DNA of 64,000 nt. It comes from Legionella gresilensis (GTDB lineage: Bacteria; Pseudomonadota; Gammaproteobacteria; Legionellales; Legionellaceae). Below are positions 1-8,398 of the stretch, one piece after another. The DNA is taken from positions 310,001 to 374,000 of the forward strand of contig NZ_CAAAHX010000003.1 in the NCBI RefSeq assembly GCF_900639865.1, read 5' to 3'. The notes under the pieces are model-generated. The model did no database searches and was not told the DNA's origin. It saw only the letters and a program-made list of their open reading frames with translations. The translations under genes and the position numbers were made by a program. The first letter of the stretch is position 1. The number at the start of each line of letters is the position of its first letter.

Positions 1-2251
1 GCTTAAAATAATAGCCTTGAGCGTAATCGCAGCCATGTTTGATGATAAATTCTTTTTGTAGCTCACTTTCCACGCCTTCAGCAAGCACCTCAAGGTTGAG
101 GCTGTGACCTAAATTAATAATTGCTCTAGCAATAGCAGCATCATTTTCTTTATTTACTAATTCGCTAATAAATGACCGGTCAATTTTTAATTTATTAACA
201 GGAAATTGCTTTAAATAAGACAAACTTGAATAACCTGTACCAAAATCATCGATCACTAATTTTGCACCCATCTCACGTAATTGATACATGGTTTCTACGG
301 CATGCTTAACATCATCAACTAATAAACTTTCGGTAAGCTCTAGTTCAAGATAAGAGGCAGGTAAACCTGATTTCATTAGAATTTTTTGTATTAATTCGGG
401 TAACTTTGTTTGTCTAAATTGCCGACCTGAAATATTGACAGCAATACTTAAGTCTTTATAACCTTCTTTATGCCAAGCGACCAATTGTTTACATGACTCT
501 TCTAAAACCCACTTACCAATATCGACAATTAAGCCATTTTCCTCAGCGGTACCAATAAATTCAGCAGGTGATACTTGACCTAAAATATGACTATGCCAAC
601 GGATTAACGCTTCAAAGCCTACAATACTATTTTTTCTTAAATCCATAAGCGGTTGATAAACTAAATAAAACTCATTGCGTTTTAAAGCATCTCTTAACGC
701 ATTATCAAGCTGCATACGATTAACAACACGCTTATTCATTTCTTGTTCAAAGACACGATAGCTATTACGACCACTGTCTTTTGCATGGTACATCGATAAG
801 TCAGCATTCTTCATAAGGGTTTCGTAATCAATACCATCTTTGGGATAATAGCTAATGCCAATGCTGCCAGTAATTTTTAAATTATGCTGGCCAATTTGAA
901 AGGGTTTTTCAATTAAGTTCAATATTTCATCCGCTGTTTGTTCAGCTTGTTTTTCAGAATGGATATCTTGGAGAAGAATAACAAACTCATCGCCCCCTAA
1001 ACGAGCGACTGTATCAAAATCATTTGTTGCAATAAGTAGTCGATTTGAAACAGCTTGTAATAATTTATCGCCAATACTATGACCTAATGTATCATTGGTA
1101 AATTTAAATCGATCGAGATCTAGAAATAAAAAAGCAAGGATGGTATTTTTTTTCTTTGCTTGTAAAATAGCTTGCTCTACCCTATCCATCAATAAAACGC
1201 GATTAGGTAACTCAGTTAAAGAATCATGGGTTGCCTGCATAAGCAACTGCTGTTCCATTTCGCGCCGTTCAGTTATATCGTTGATAAGGCAAACATAATG
1301 TTTAACGTTTCCTGAAGGATCTGCCACTGGCGCTACGCTCATTTCACACCAATACACTTCACCTGAACGCCTTGAAGTTTCCAGCTCAACCGTTTCCTCT
1401 CTTAATTCTTTAATCGCTAAAGTAATTCGTTTATAGTTAGCTTGATCGATTTTTTTCCCATGAATATAAGCCAAATTCTGACCTAAAATTTGCTTTTCAT
1501 TAAATCCGGTAATTCTCTCAAATGCCTTATTAATATAGATAATAGGAAAATTTTCTTTATGAATATCGATAATGGCCACCCCATGGGTGCTTGCTTCGAT
1601 GGCCCTTTCACGAACACGAAGACTTTCATCTGCCATTTGACGCTGGGTAACATCACGAAAGCTATAAACGCGGCCAACAATTTCTGAACCAATACGTTGC
1701 GGCTGAGTGTAGCGAGCAAAAATCCGGCCATCTTTAAAATAAATTAACGGCAGCTCACCTTGCCAATCAGGATTTTCATATAAAAATTGTACATCAGCAA
1801 TAACTGCTTCGGGGTTACTTAATTGCTCTAAAATATATTCAAATCCAATACTTTCTGTACCAGACTCGAGCATGTGAGATGGAATACGCCACATTTCTAC
1901 AAACTTTTGATTCCAATCAACCACTTGGCCTTTGCCATTAACCATCATAATTCCATCAGCAGTACACTCTAGCGTAGCACGTAATAAAGACAGCGACTTT
2001 TCAAGCTCAACATTTTTTTCAACAATGGCGCTTGTATTTACTTGAATATTTTCTGATAAAGGGCTTTGCTTTTTGCGTTGAAACTCAGGCTGAGAGTGAT
2101 ACCATTTTTCTAATAAGGTAGGGAGGTTTGGTGTGATAGTAACAATACCTAACTCTTCACAAACATTGGTTAGTGATGGCTCTATACCGCGTTTCTTTAC
2201 TGTTTCAGCTGCTAAGGCAACTTTTTGATAGTCGATTTCTTGCCTACGCAT
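1..2251 (-). CDS. Diguanylate cyclase/phosphodiesterase (PAS-PAS-GGDEF-EAL), 3' end outside window
   Basis: The minus-strand frame stays open from an ATG at 2251 to the left edge (750 codons), so only the extreme C-terminus is missing. Order of parts: residues about 5-50 resemble the KfrA-type N-terminal DNA-binding domain (YQKVALAAETVKKRGIEPSL, then a second helix and LLEKW); two PAS domains at about 85-190 and 215-325, the second ending in a typical DITERRE linker; GGDEF at 335-495 with intact GGDEF at 419-423; EAL at 510-750 with EAL at 547-549, DDFGTGYSS and ELTES. Both catalytic halves look competent for making and degrading cyclic di-GMP. The inhibitory I-site Arg (RxxD) before GGDEF is Asn here, so product inhibition may be absent. 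Cytosolic; no membrane segments seen. The KfrA-like assignment is inference from pattern. Confidence 0.93.
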   Translation of the reverse strand, partial: MRRQEIDYQKVALAAETVKKRGIEPSLTNVCEELGIVTITPNLPTLLEKWYHSQPEFQRKKQSPLSENIQVNTSAIVEKNVELEKSLSLLRATLECTADGIMMVNGKGQVVDWNQKFVEMWRIPSHMLESGTESIGFEYILEQLSNPEAVIADVQFLYENPDWQGELPLIYFKDGRIFARYTQPQRIGSEIVGRVYSFRDVTQRQMADESLRVRERAIEASTHGVAIIDIHKENFPIIYINKAFERITGFNEKQILGQNLAYIHGKKIDQANYKRITLAIKELREETVELETSRRSGEVYWCEMSVAPVADPSGNVKHYVCLINDITERREMEQQLLMQATHDSLTELPNRVLLMDRVEQAILQAKKKNTILAFLFLDLDRFKFTNDTLGHSIGDKLLQAVSNRLLIATNDFDTVARLGGDEFVILLQDIHSEKQAEQTADEILNLIEKPFQIGQHNLKITGSIGISYYPKDGIDYETLMKNADLSMYHAKDSGRNSYRVFEQEMNKRVVNRMQLDNALRDALKRNEFYLVYQPLMDLRKNSIVGFEALIRWHSHILGQVSPAEFIGTAEENGLIVDIGKWVLEESCKQLVAWHKEGYKDLSIAVNISGRQFRQTKLPELIQKILMKSGLPASYLELELTESLLVDDVKHAVETMYQLREMGAKLVIDDFGTGYSSLSYLKQFPVNKLKIDRSFISELVNKENDAAIARAIINLGHSLNLEVLAEGVESELQKEFIIKHGCDYAQGYYFK

Positions 2252-2384
2252 CGATCCCTCACTAAAATAACAACCTTGTTAGCGACTATTAAAAATAATT
2301 TTTAACAAGATACGCGTTTACTATATCAATTAAAGTATATACTGCATTCTTAAGTTTTGCTTAATTCTAAAAATAGGAATATTA

Positions 2385-3536
2385 ATGGACAAAAATCATT
2401 TTGATACACGTGCCATTCACGCAGGGCAGCAGGCTGACCCTTCAACAGGTGCCGTTATGACCCCTATCTATGCAACCTCAACTTATAAACAAGAAGCACC
2501 TGGTATCCATCAAGGTTATGAGTATTCGCGGACTAAAAATCCTACTCGCTTTACTTATGAGGCATGTTTAGCTAGTTTAGAATCAGGCAAGCAAGGTTTT
2601 GCATTTGCTTCAGGCATGGCTGCAATTAATACAGTTATTGATCTCTTAAATCAAGGCGATCATGTTATTGCTACCAATGATTTATATGGCGGTACTTATC
2701 GCTTATTTGATAAGGTCAAGACACGTACTTCAGGCTTATCTTTTACTTTTGTAGATATGACTGACTCAGATTCTATTGCTAATGCTATTCAGCCTAACAC
2801 ACGGATGATTTGGGTAGAAACCCCTTCTAATCCTATGCTTAAACTAGCAAATCTTGCTGAGATTGCTCAATTAGCTAAAAAACATCATCTACTTTCAATT
2901 GCTGACAATACCTTCGCTACACCTTGGATACAACGACCGCTGGAACTAGGTTTTGACATTACTTTACACTCAACGACCAAATACATTAATGGTCATTCTG
3001 ATGTTGTTAGTGGTGCTGTTGTGGTTGGTGATAACCCTGAATTAATTGAAAAAATTGCATTTTTGCAAAATTCTTGCGGTGCTATTGCTAGTCCTTTTGA
3101 TAGTTTTTTGCTTCTACGTAGCTTAAAAACGCTTGCAATTCGTATGCAGCGCCATTGTGAAAATGCTATGGCGCTTGCCCAATGGCTTGAACAACATCCT
3201 AAAATTAAACAAGTTATTTATCCAGGTTTACCCAGTCATCCGCAATACGAACTGGCTCAGAAACAAATGCAAGCTTTTGGCGGTATGATATCAATTGTGC
3301 TAGATGGAGATTTAGCATCTACTCAGCGCTTCCTACAGCGCTGTCATGTTTTTACTCTGGCAGAAAGCTTAGGAGGCGTAGAAAGCTTAATTGAACATCC
3401 AGCTATTATGACTCATGCATCAATTCCTCCTGAAACAAGAAAGATCTTAGGTATTGTTGATGGTTTTGTACGTTTGTCAGTAGGAATTGAATATATTGAA
3501 GATTTGATTGCTGATTTAGATTATGCATTAAGTTAA
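2385..3536 (+). CDS. Cystathionine gamma-synthase / beta- or gamma-lyase (PLP-dependent)
   Basis: 383 residues, full length for the Cys/Met-metabolism PLP enzyme family (fold type I). The Schiff-base lysine is K199 in LHSTTKYINGHSD, and the cofactor region SGMAAINTV and the active-site YSRTKNPTR are present. These enzymes join or split cystathionine in transsulfuration between cysteine and homocysteine. Synthase, beta-lyase and gamma-lyase activities cannot be separated by eye. ATG at 2385; a possible promoter is a TATACT -10 at 2338-2343. The acyltransferase begins 18 bp downstream on the same strand, so the two are probably co-transcribed. Confidence 0.93.
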   Translation: MDKNHFDTRAIHAGQQADPSTGAVMTPIYATSTYKQEAPGIHQGYEYSRTKNPTRFTYEACLASLESGKQGFAFASGMAAINTVIDLLNQGDHVIATNDLYGGTYRLFDKVKTRTSGLSFTFVDMTDSDSIANAIQPNTRMIWVETPSNPMLKLANLAEIAQLAKKHHLLSIADNTFATPWIQRPLELGFDITLHSTTKYINGHSDVVSGAVVVGDNPELIEKIAFLQNSCGAIASPFDSFLLLRSLKTLAIRMQRHCENAMALAQWLEQHPKIKQVIYPGLPSHPQYELAQKQMQAFGGMISIVLDGDLASTQRFLQRCHVFTLAESLGGVESLIEHPAIMTHASIPPETRKILGIVDGFVRLSVGIEYIEDLIADLDYALS

Positions 3537-3554
3537 AGTAAGGAGTAAGATGGA

Positions 3555-4451
3555 ATGCAGCAGAAAAAAGGTAGCCAGTGGCATGGTATTTTAGCTGTTT
3601 TGCTATTAATTTTATCGACAGTTGTTTTTTTTATTCCCATTCTTATAGTTGGCATACTAAAACTCTTTCCTAATTTGCGTTGGCGTATTTTTTGTACCAA
3701 GCTTATCGACAAGATCACAACTTACTGGTGCGGTATTAATAATCGGTATATTAATTTAACTAACAAAGTAAATTGGCAAGTAAGTGGTTTAGAAAATTTG
3801 ACTAATAATAATTGGTATTTAGTTGTAGCAAACCATCAAAGTTGGCTAGATATCGTTGTTTTGCATTATATATTAAATCGAAAAATCCCCGTTTTAAAAT
3901 TTTTCATTAAAGATCAATTAAAATGGGTCCCTCTATTAGGGTTTGCCTGGTGGGCTATGGGTTGTCCCTTTATGAAGCGTTATTCTAAGGAATATTTAGC
4001 AAAAAATCCTAAGAAACAGGGACAAGATTTAGCGTCTACCAATAAAGCTATGACCTTATTTAAAAATACACCCTCAGCAGTTATGAATTTTATTGAAGGT
4101 ACAAGGTTTAATTCCGAGAAAAAAACCAGCCAGAAATCACCTTACAATTTTTTATTAAAACCGAAAGCCGGCGGTATAAGTTTTGTAATCAGTGCATTAG
4201 AAGATCGGATTAAAACGATTACCGATCTTACAATTGTGTATTCAACCAAAGCGCCCTCTTTATGGGATTTCCTCTGTCATCGTATCGATACAATTTACGT
4301 TAAATTAAGGCAAATTCCTATTCCTAATAAGTTTTTTGATCAATCTTTAGCTTATGATGAAAACAAGCAATTAGAATTTCGAGATTGGTTAAATCAACAA
4401 TGGGAAGAGAAAGATAAGTTAATAGGAAGACTGCAGTCCCATTCGTTATAA
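3555..4451 (+). CDS. PlsC-family acyltransferase (YihG/AGPAT-like), membrane-anchored
   Basis: 298 residues. An N-terminal hydrophobic segment (about 12-36) anchors a lysophospholipid acyltransferase domain with the HX4D catalytic motif at H94-D99 (NHQSWLD), EGTR at 181-184 and KPKAGG at 202-207. Family enzymes move an acyl chain from acyl-ACP or acyl-CoA to lysophosphatidate or a related acceptor at the inner membrane. The overall pattern is closest to the YihG-type branch rather than the short essential PlsC; the acceptor is not known. Start: AGGAG at 3541-3545 serves the ATG at 3555 with a 9-nt spacer. A second ATG at 3550 is closer to the same site but opens only a 14-codon out-of-frame ORF. 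Confidence 0.88.
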   Translation: MQQKKGSQWHGILAVLLLILSTVVFFIPILIVGILKLFPNLRWRIFCTKLIDKITTYWCGINNRYINLTNKVNWQVSGLENLTNNNWYLVVANHQSWLDIVVLHYILNRKIPVLKFFIKDQLKWVPLLGFAWWAMGCPFMKRYSKEYLAKNPKKQGQDLASTNKAMTLFKNTPSAVMNFIEGTRFNSEKKTSQKSPYNFLLKPKAGGISFVISALEDRIKTITDLTIVYSTKAPSLWDFLCHRIDTIYVKLRQIPIPNKFFDQSLAYDENKQLEFRDWLNQQWEEKDKLIGRLQSHSL

Positions 4452-4481
4452 CCTAAGTTTAAAAAGCAAATACTCACTTAA

Positions 4482-4607
4482 TGGCATCAACTTAAAAATT
4501 TTGTCATTTCCTCGCAGGTGGCAATCTATCTTAACACTTGCACTGTACCTACATAGAAATGGATTCCCGCCTGCGAGAAGGGCAGCGCAGTTCTTAAGTT
4601 GATGCCA
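4482..4607. repeat. Nested palindromic element (MITE-like)
   Basis: A 14-bp perfect inverted repeat, TGGCATCAACTTAA at 4482-4495 and its complement at 4594-4607, encloses a second imperfect inverted repeat (CTCGCAGG near 4511 and CCTGCGAG near 4570). No ORF. It sits between a gene end and a terminator. The layout suits a small non-autonomous mobile element or a structured RNA; neither is proven. Confidence 0.55.
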
Positions 4608-4609
4608 AT

Positions 4610-4640
4610 AGATGCTCACTAGGTGAGCATCTATTTTTTA
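4610..4640 (+). terminator. Rho-independent terminator
   Basis: Perfect 10-bp stem AGATGCTCAC / GTGAGCATCT with a 3-nt loop, followed by TATTTTTTA. It ends transcription from the acyltransferase unit and insulates dapD. Confidence 0.85.
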
Positions 4641-4708
4641 TTCCTGTGCTACTTCATTCTTAAGAGAGATTAAGTATACTAACCAAACCTCTTTTTATAA
4701 TTCTTATC

Positions 4709-5533
4709 ATGAACTCATTAGAAAAAATTATTAACGAAGGATTTGAAAAACGGCAACAGTTAACTTTAGATAATATATCAAAGGAACTTTTATCGGCTGT
4801 AGATGAAGTATTAAGCGAACTAGATCAAGGACATTATCGCGTAGCTGAATGTATTAATAACGAGTGGGTAACTCATCAGTGGTTAAAAAAGGCCGTATTA
4901 TTGTCCTTTAGATTATATCCTAATCAGCAGATTGAGGCTGGTTTCTGCCAATTTTATGATAAAGTACCGCTTAAATTTTCAAATTATAATATTGGTCAAT
5001 GGCAGGAAGCACAAATTCGTGTCGTACCGCATGCCATGGTGCGTAAAGGTGCATTTATTGCCAGAAACACGATCTTAATGCCCTCGTATGTTAATATTGG
5101 TGCCTATATTGATGAAGGCGTTATGGTAGATACTTGGGCTACCGTTGGTTCCTGTGCTCAAATTGGTAAAAATGTTCATCTATCAGGTGGTGTGGGTATT
5201 GGCGGCGTATTAGAGCCTTTACAAGCTAATCCTACTATTATTGAAGATAATTGCTTTATAGGCGCACGATCTGAAGTAGTAGAAGGGGTTATTGTTGAAA
5301 GAAACTCAGTTTTATCAATGGGCGTTTTTTTAGGACAAAGCACTAAAATTTATAATCGTCAAACCGGCACCGTTACTTATGGACGAATTCCAGCCGGTTC
5401 AGTAGTTGTACCTGGTAATTTACCCAGTGAAGATGGCAGCCATAGTTTATATTGTGCTGTTATTGTAAAACAAGTTGATGAAAAAACGAGGGCAAAGGTA
5501 AGTATTAACGAACTGCTGAGAGACTATCAATAA
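4709..5533 (+). CDS. dapD: 2,3,4,5-tetrahydropyridine-2,6-dicarboxylate N-succinyltransferase
   Basis: 274 residues, the usual DapD length. It transfers succinyl from succinyl-CoA to tetrahydrodipicolinate in the succinylase route to meso-diaminopimelate and lysine, supplying peptidoglycan cross-links. The C-terminal two-thirds is a left-handed beta-helix of hexapeptide repeats (for example [20 protein letters not shown] and the [10 protein letters not shown] turn), preceded by the helical N-terminal domain. The stop overlaps the dapE start (TAATG at 5531-5535), implying translational coupling. Confidence 0.97.
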   Translation: MNSLEKIINEGFEKRQQLTLDNISKELLSAVDEVLSELDQGHYRVAECINNEWVTHQWLKKAVLLSFRLYPNQQIEAGFCQFYDKVPLKFSNYNIGQWQEAQIRVVPHAMVRKGAFIARNTILMPSYVNIGAYIDEGVMVDTWATVGSCAQIGKNVHLSGGVGIGGVLEPLQANPTIIEDNCFIGARSEVVEGVIVERNSVLSMGVFLGQSTKIYNRQTGTVTYGRIPAGSVVVPGNLPSEDGSHSLYCAVIVKQVDEKTRAKVSINELLRDYQ

Positions 5534-6663
5534 TGACTTTGATTCACTCTTTATTAGCTGAGCTAGTACGATTTAAATCAATTACCCCAGAGGATAATGG
5601 TTGTCAAGGCTATATGATTAATTTTTTTAATCAGCTTGGCTTTACCTGTTTACCACTTAATAACCCGCCAGTTGCTAATTTTTTTGCTTATTTTGGTAGC
5701 GAAGCCCCTTTACTGGTTTTTGCTGGCCATACCGATGTTGTTCCTACTGGTGATGAAGAACAATGGCATACTAACCCCTTTGAACTCGTTGAAAAAAATG
5801 GCTTAGCTTACGGTCGAGGCACAGCAGATATGAAAGGAAGCTTAGCTGCAATGATGGTTATGGCCAAACATTTTATTGCAAATAAGCATCTCTTTAAAGG
5901 TAGCTTGGGCTTTTTAATTACAAGCGGTGAGGAAGGGAGTTTGTTTAACTTAGGCACCCCTTATGTAATGAGTGAATTGAAGAATCGTGGCATTCATCCT
6001 ACTTACTGCGTGGTTGGTGAACCATCAAGCAAAAATGTTATTGGCGATGTTATTAAAGTTGGCCGTCGTGGCTCATTAACTGGTCAACTTACATTACAAG
6101 GTAAACAAGGCCATGTTGCTTACCCTCAACTTGCGCAAAACCCTATTCATTTATTAGCGCCTGCTTTAAAAGAATTGGTGAGTACACGTTGGGATGAAGG
6201 GAATGAATTTTTTCCACCTACTTCTTTTCAAGTCACGCATGTTCAATCAGGTGGTCATGCCGAAAATATTATTCCCGGTGAATTACAGCTGCAATTTAAT
6301 TTTCGCTTCTCAACTGAACAGACAGCCGATAGCCTTAAAATGCAAGTTGCAAACTGTTTCGAAAAACATGGTATAAATGCGCTATTAAATTGGCGTTTAA
6401 ATGGTGAACCCTTTTTAACTGGTCAAGGTAAATTAATTGAAAGCTGTATCCAAGCTGTTACCGAATTTACTGGTACCTCCCCTGAACTTTCTACAGATGG
6501 AGGAACTTCTGACGGACGTTTTATTGCACCTTATGGTGTAGAAGTGATTGAGTTAGGGCCTCTTAATCAGACAATTCATCAAGTAAATGAATGTATATCT
6601 CTTAAGGATTTAGAAACTTTAAGTAAAATTTATTATGCTATCAGCATGCAGATATTATCATAA
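5533..6663 (+). CDS. dapE: Succinyl-diaminopimelate desuccinylase
   Basis: 376 residues, typical of this di-zinc M20 amidohydrolase. It removes the succinyl group two steps after DapD to give LL-diaminopimelate. Visible metal and catalytic motifs: FAGHTDVVPTGD near residue 65, GRGTADMKGS near 97, TSGEEG near 131 and the Zn-binding C-terminal TIHQVNE. Its start is embedded in the dapD stop, so the pair is one operon. The following 269 bp hold no gene, only palindromic repeats. Confidence 0.97.
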   Translation: MTLIHSLLAELVRFKSITPEDNGCQGYMINFFNQLGFTCLPLNNPPVANFFAYFGSEAPLLVFAGHTDVVPTGDEEQWHTNPFELVEKNGLAYGRGTADMKGSLAAMMVMAKHFIANKHLFKGSLGFLITSGEEGSLFNLGTPYVMSELKNRGIHPTYCVVGEPSSKNVIGDVIKVGRRGSLTGQLTLQGKQGHVAYPQLAQNPIHLLAPALKELVSTRWDEGNEFFPPTSFQVTHVQSGGHAENIIPGELQLQFNFRFSTEQTADSLKMQVANCFEKHGINALLNWRLNGEPFLTGQGKLIESCIQAVTEFTGTSPELSTDGGTSDGRFIAPYGVEVIELGPLNQTIHQVNECISLKDLETLSKIYYAISMQILS

Positions 6664-6740
6664 ATTTTGTCAAAACAGCCTATTTTCTCTCTGTGCCCCT
6701 ATGCGCGTATCTAACACATCCAATAAAGTGACTTAATTCT

Positions 6741-6770
6741 GGATTCCGCGAACAAGTCGCAGAACGTAGG
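6741..6770 (+). repeat. Palindromic REP-like repeat, ACAAG loop
   Basis: GGATTCCGCGAACAAGTCGC and then AGAACGTAGG: short GC-rich arms around an ACAAG loop, in an otherwise AT-rich context. One member of a family also seen at 6842-6867, 57697-57725, 57943-57972 and, degenerate, at 25160-25178. It is paired head-to-head with the copy at 6842. Confidence 0.7.
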
Positions 6771-6841
6771 CGCGAGTGGAACAATCTAGAGGTCATAAGC
6801 GGAACGTAAGGAAGTTAACTTGATTTTCTTCTCTATCCCTA

Positions 6842-6867
6842 CTTCCCGCGGCTTGTCCGCGGGATCC
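6842..6867 (-). repeat. Palindromic REP-like repeat, inverted copy
   Basis: The reverse complement reads GGATCCCGCGGACAAGCCGC and then GGGAAG, matching the 6741 copy in opposite orientation. The two copies form a long inverted pair between dapE and the convergent transporter gene, the arrangement known as a BIME in enterobacteria. Confidence 0.7.
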
Positions 6868-6932
6868 AGCGATGTGTCTCAGCTCTAACTACGCAAAAAG
6901 ATTCGAGAGACATTATTAAAATTAAAAGTAAT

Positions 6933-8198
6933 TTATACTACTTTTAACTCTAGATTTGCCTCACTAGAAACATCAACTTTAGCTCGGCTTAATTTTTCAT
7001 CTACAACTTTAGCGACACAAGAATCCGACCAAACATTTAAAGCAGTTTCTAACATATCAATTAGGCTGTAAAAGGGTAAAATAATACCCATTAAAGTAAT
7101 TGGGACATTCATGCTAGCAAGTAAACTTGCACTTAAGAAAAAACATCCCATAGGGACCCCAGCATTCCCAATTGCTGCTACTGTGGCAATAACAACCCAG
7201 AGTGCCATGCTAGGTAAAGAAATAACAATGCCATGATTTTGCATTAAATAAATAACTGTGGCAAAAATAAATGCAGCACAACCATTCATATTTAAACTGG
7301 TGCATAGGGGTAAAACAAAGCGGCTTACCTCCGGCTTAACAGCTAAGTTTTTTTCTGCCGTTTCCATAGTAACAGGTAATGTACCAACAGAGGACTTGGA
7401 GAAAAAAGCAACTGACAGCGCAGGCAACATACCTTTCATAGCTTTAAAGGGTTTAATACCTTGCGATTTTAACCACAAAGGTAAAATAATAAAGCCTTGA
7501 ATAAGGTTAGCTAATATAATTATTAATAGGTATTCCCCAATTCCTTTGATAGTCATTCCATCACGTAGTTGAATCATTGTAGTCGTTATAAAGCCATAAA
7601 GGCCAAGCGGGATAATTCTAATGATCCAACTTGTAATAACCATAAACATGCCATGCGCTCCTTTAAAAAAAGAGGTGATGGCTTGGCGCGATTCAGGCTC
7701 AGGAATAAAGCGAATAGCAACTCCGAAAATAATTCCAATTAAAAGCACACCTAAGACTTGCTGTTCCAAAAAAGGTGAAAGAATATTAGATGGAATTAAG
7801 TGACTAATATAACTTAGATAAGTCAATTGATTATTATCTTTACTTAAAACTGGTTGGGTAAAAGACTCTATCAATCCTGGCTTAATTGATATATATAATA
7901 AACAACTTATAGTTGCAGCAACAAATGTTGTACCTAGCGTATATGTCATAGCCCGACGCCACACAGAACGCATTGAACCATCTGTACGATAACTGGATAA
8001 AGTTACAATAATTGATAAAGCAATAATTGGGAGACTAATACATTTAAATATTCGAATGAAAACATCAGAAATAAATAAACCCAATGCTTTTAATTCAGGA
8101 CTACCAGACCAGCCACTTAATAGCCCTAAAATAATCATTAAAGAATATAAAAAAAGAGGACTTACCCAGAAGTTATTTTTTTGAGTTTTTGCACACAT
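6933..8198 (-). CDS. Dicarboxylate/amino-acid:cation symporter (DAACS family)
   Basis: 421 residues with about eight membrane segments plus the two re-entrant loop regions of the glutamate-transporter fold. Family signatures: FFSKSSVGTLPVT (HP1 serine-rich tip), LNMNGCAAF (equivalent of NMDGTA in TM7) and GNAGVPMG (HP2). It should import an amino acid or dicarboxylate with Na+ or H+ at the inner membrane. Substrate is not decided by sequence: family members carry glutamate, aspartate, serine, threonine, dicarboxylates or cystine. The upstream Cys-rich leader ORF (8244-8324) suggests cysteine or cystine, as inference. Start ATG at 8198 with an AGG Shine-Dalgarno core at 8207-8209. Confidence 0.92.
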   Translation of the reverse strand: MCAKTQKNNFWVSPLFLYSLMIILGLLSGWSGSPELKALGLFISDVFIRIFKCISLPIIALSIIVTLSSYRTDGSMRSVWRRAMTYTLGTTFVAATISCLLYISIKPGLIESFTQPVLSKDNNQLTYLSYISHLIPSNILSPFLEQQVLGVLLIGIIFGVAIRFIPEPESRQAITSFFKGAHGMFMVITSWIIRIIPLGLYGFITTTMIQLRDGMTIKGIGEYLLIIILANLIQGFIILPLWLKSQGIKPFKAMKGMLPALSVAFFSKSSVGTLPVTMETAEKNLAVKPEVSRFVLPLCTSLNMNGCAAFIFATVIYLMQNHGIVISLPSMALWVVIATVAAIGNAGVPMGCFFLSASLLASMNVPITLMGIILPFYSLIDMLETALNVWSDSCVAKVVDEKLSRAKVDVSSEANLELKVV

Positions 8199-8217
8199 GA
8201 AGACTACCTACAATACT

Positions 8218-8321
8218 GATAAATTAATTAATGACGTAAGGAATTAGCAGCAGCAACTAGAACAACAACAGCAATAAGCATGAGTGCAAATAAAATATCC
8301 TGTCATTAAATTAAACTTATC
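8218..8321 (-). promoter_or_regulatory. Inverted repeat enclosing the Cys codons of the leader (putative attenuator stem)
   Basis: GATAAATTAATTAATGAC at 8218-8235 is complementary to the arm at 8302-8321 (leader codons 2-8) apart from one small internal mismatch and one bulged base. In RNA the arms would form a roughly 17-bp stem whose loop holds the Cys codons, ending 8 nt from the symporter Shine-Dalgarno. A weaker alternative pairing, CCTTAC (8236-8241) with the GTAGG of that Shine-Dalgarno, is also possible. No T-run follows, so control would be at translation rather than termination. Which state is active cannot be read from the sequence. Confidence 0.5.
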
Positions 8322-8324
8322 CAT
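8244..8324 (-). CDS. Cys-rich leader peptide (26 codons), putative attenuator of the downstream symporter
   Basis: A short ORF reads MDKFNLMTGYFICTHAY followed by CCCCSSCCC and TAA. It has an ATG at 8322-8324, a good Shine-Dalgarno (AAGGTG immediately upstream) and its own promoter. Seven of the last nine codons are Cys (TGC/TGT), with an eighth earlier. It lies 45 nt upstream of the DAACS symporter on the same strand. Such codon runs ahead of a metabolic or transport gene are the hallmark of ribosome-stalling leader peptides; polycysteine leaders are established in mycobacteria. Function here is inferred. The ORF was found by reading the intergenic sequence and is below the usual gene-caller length limit. 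Confidence 0.72.
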   Translation of the reverse strand: MDKFNLMTGYFICTHAYCCCCSSCCC

Positions 8325-8362
8325 AGACACCTTATTGATTTCTTTTTAAACATTAAGGACAT

Positions 8363-8390
8363 ATTTTAACATAATTGATAAGCAAATCAA
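8363..8390 (-). promoter_or_regulatory. Sigma70-like promoter for leader and symporter
   Basis: TTGATT (-35, 8385-8390) and TAAAAT (-10, 8363-8368) are separated by 16 bp, 39 bp before the leader ATG. This makes the leader-symporter unit independent of nagZ, which ends at 8399. Confidence 0.5.
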
Positions 8391-8398
8391 GCAGTTTT

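Noticed and set aside
6933-8198. Naming the symporter as the cystine transporter TcyP
   Set aside because: The DAACS motifs do not decide substrate; only the upstream Cys-rich leader hints at cysteine, so no gene symbol is given.
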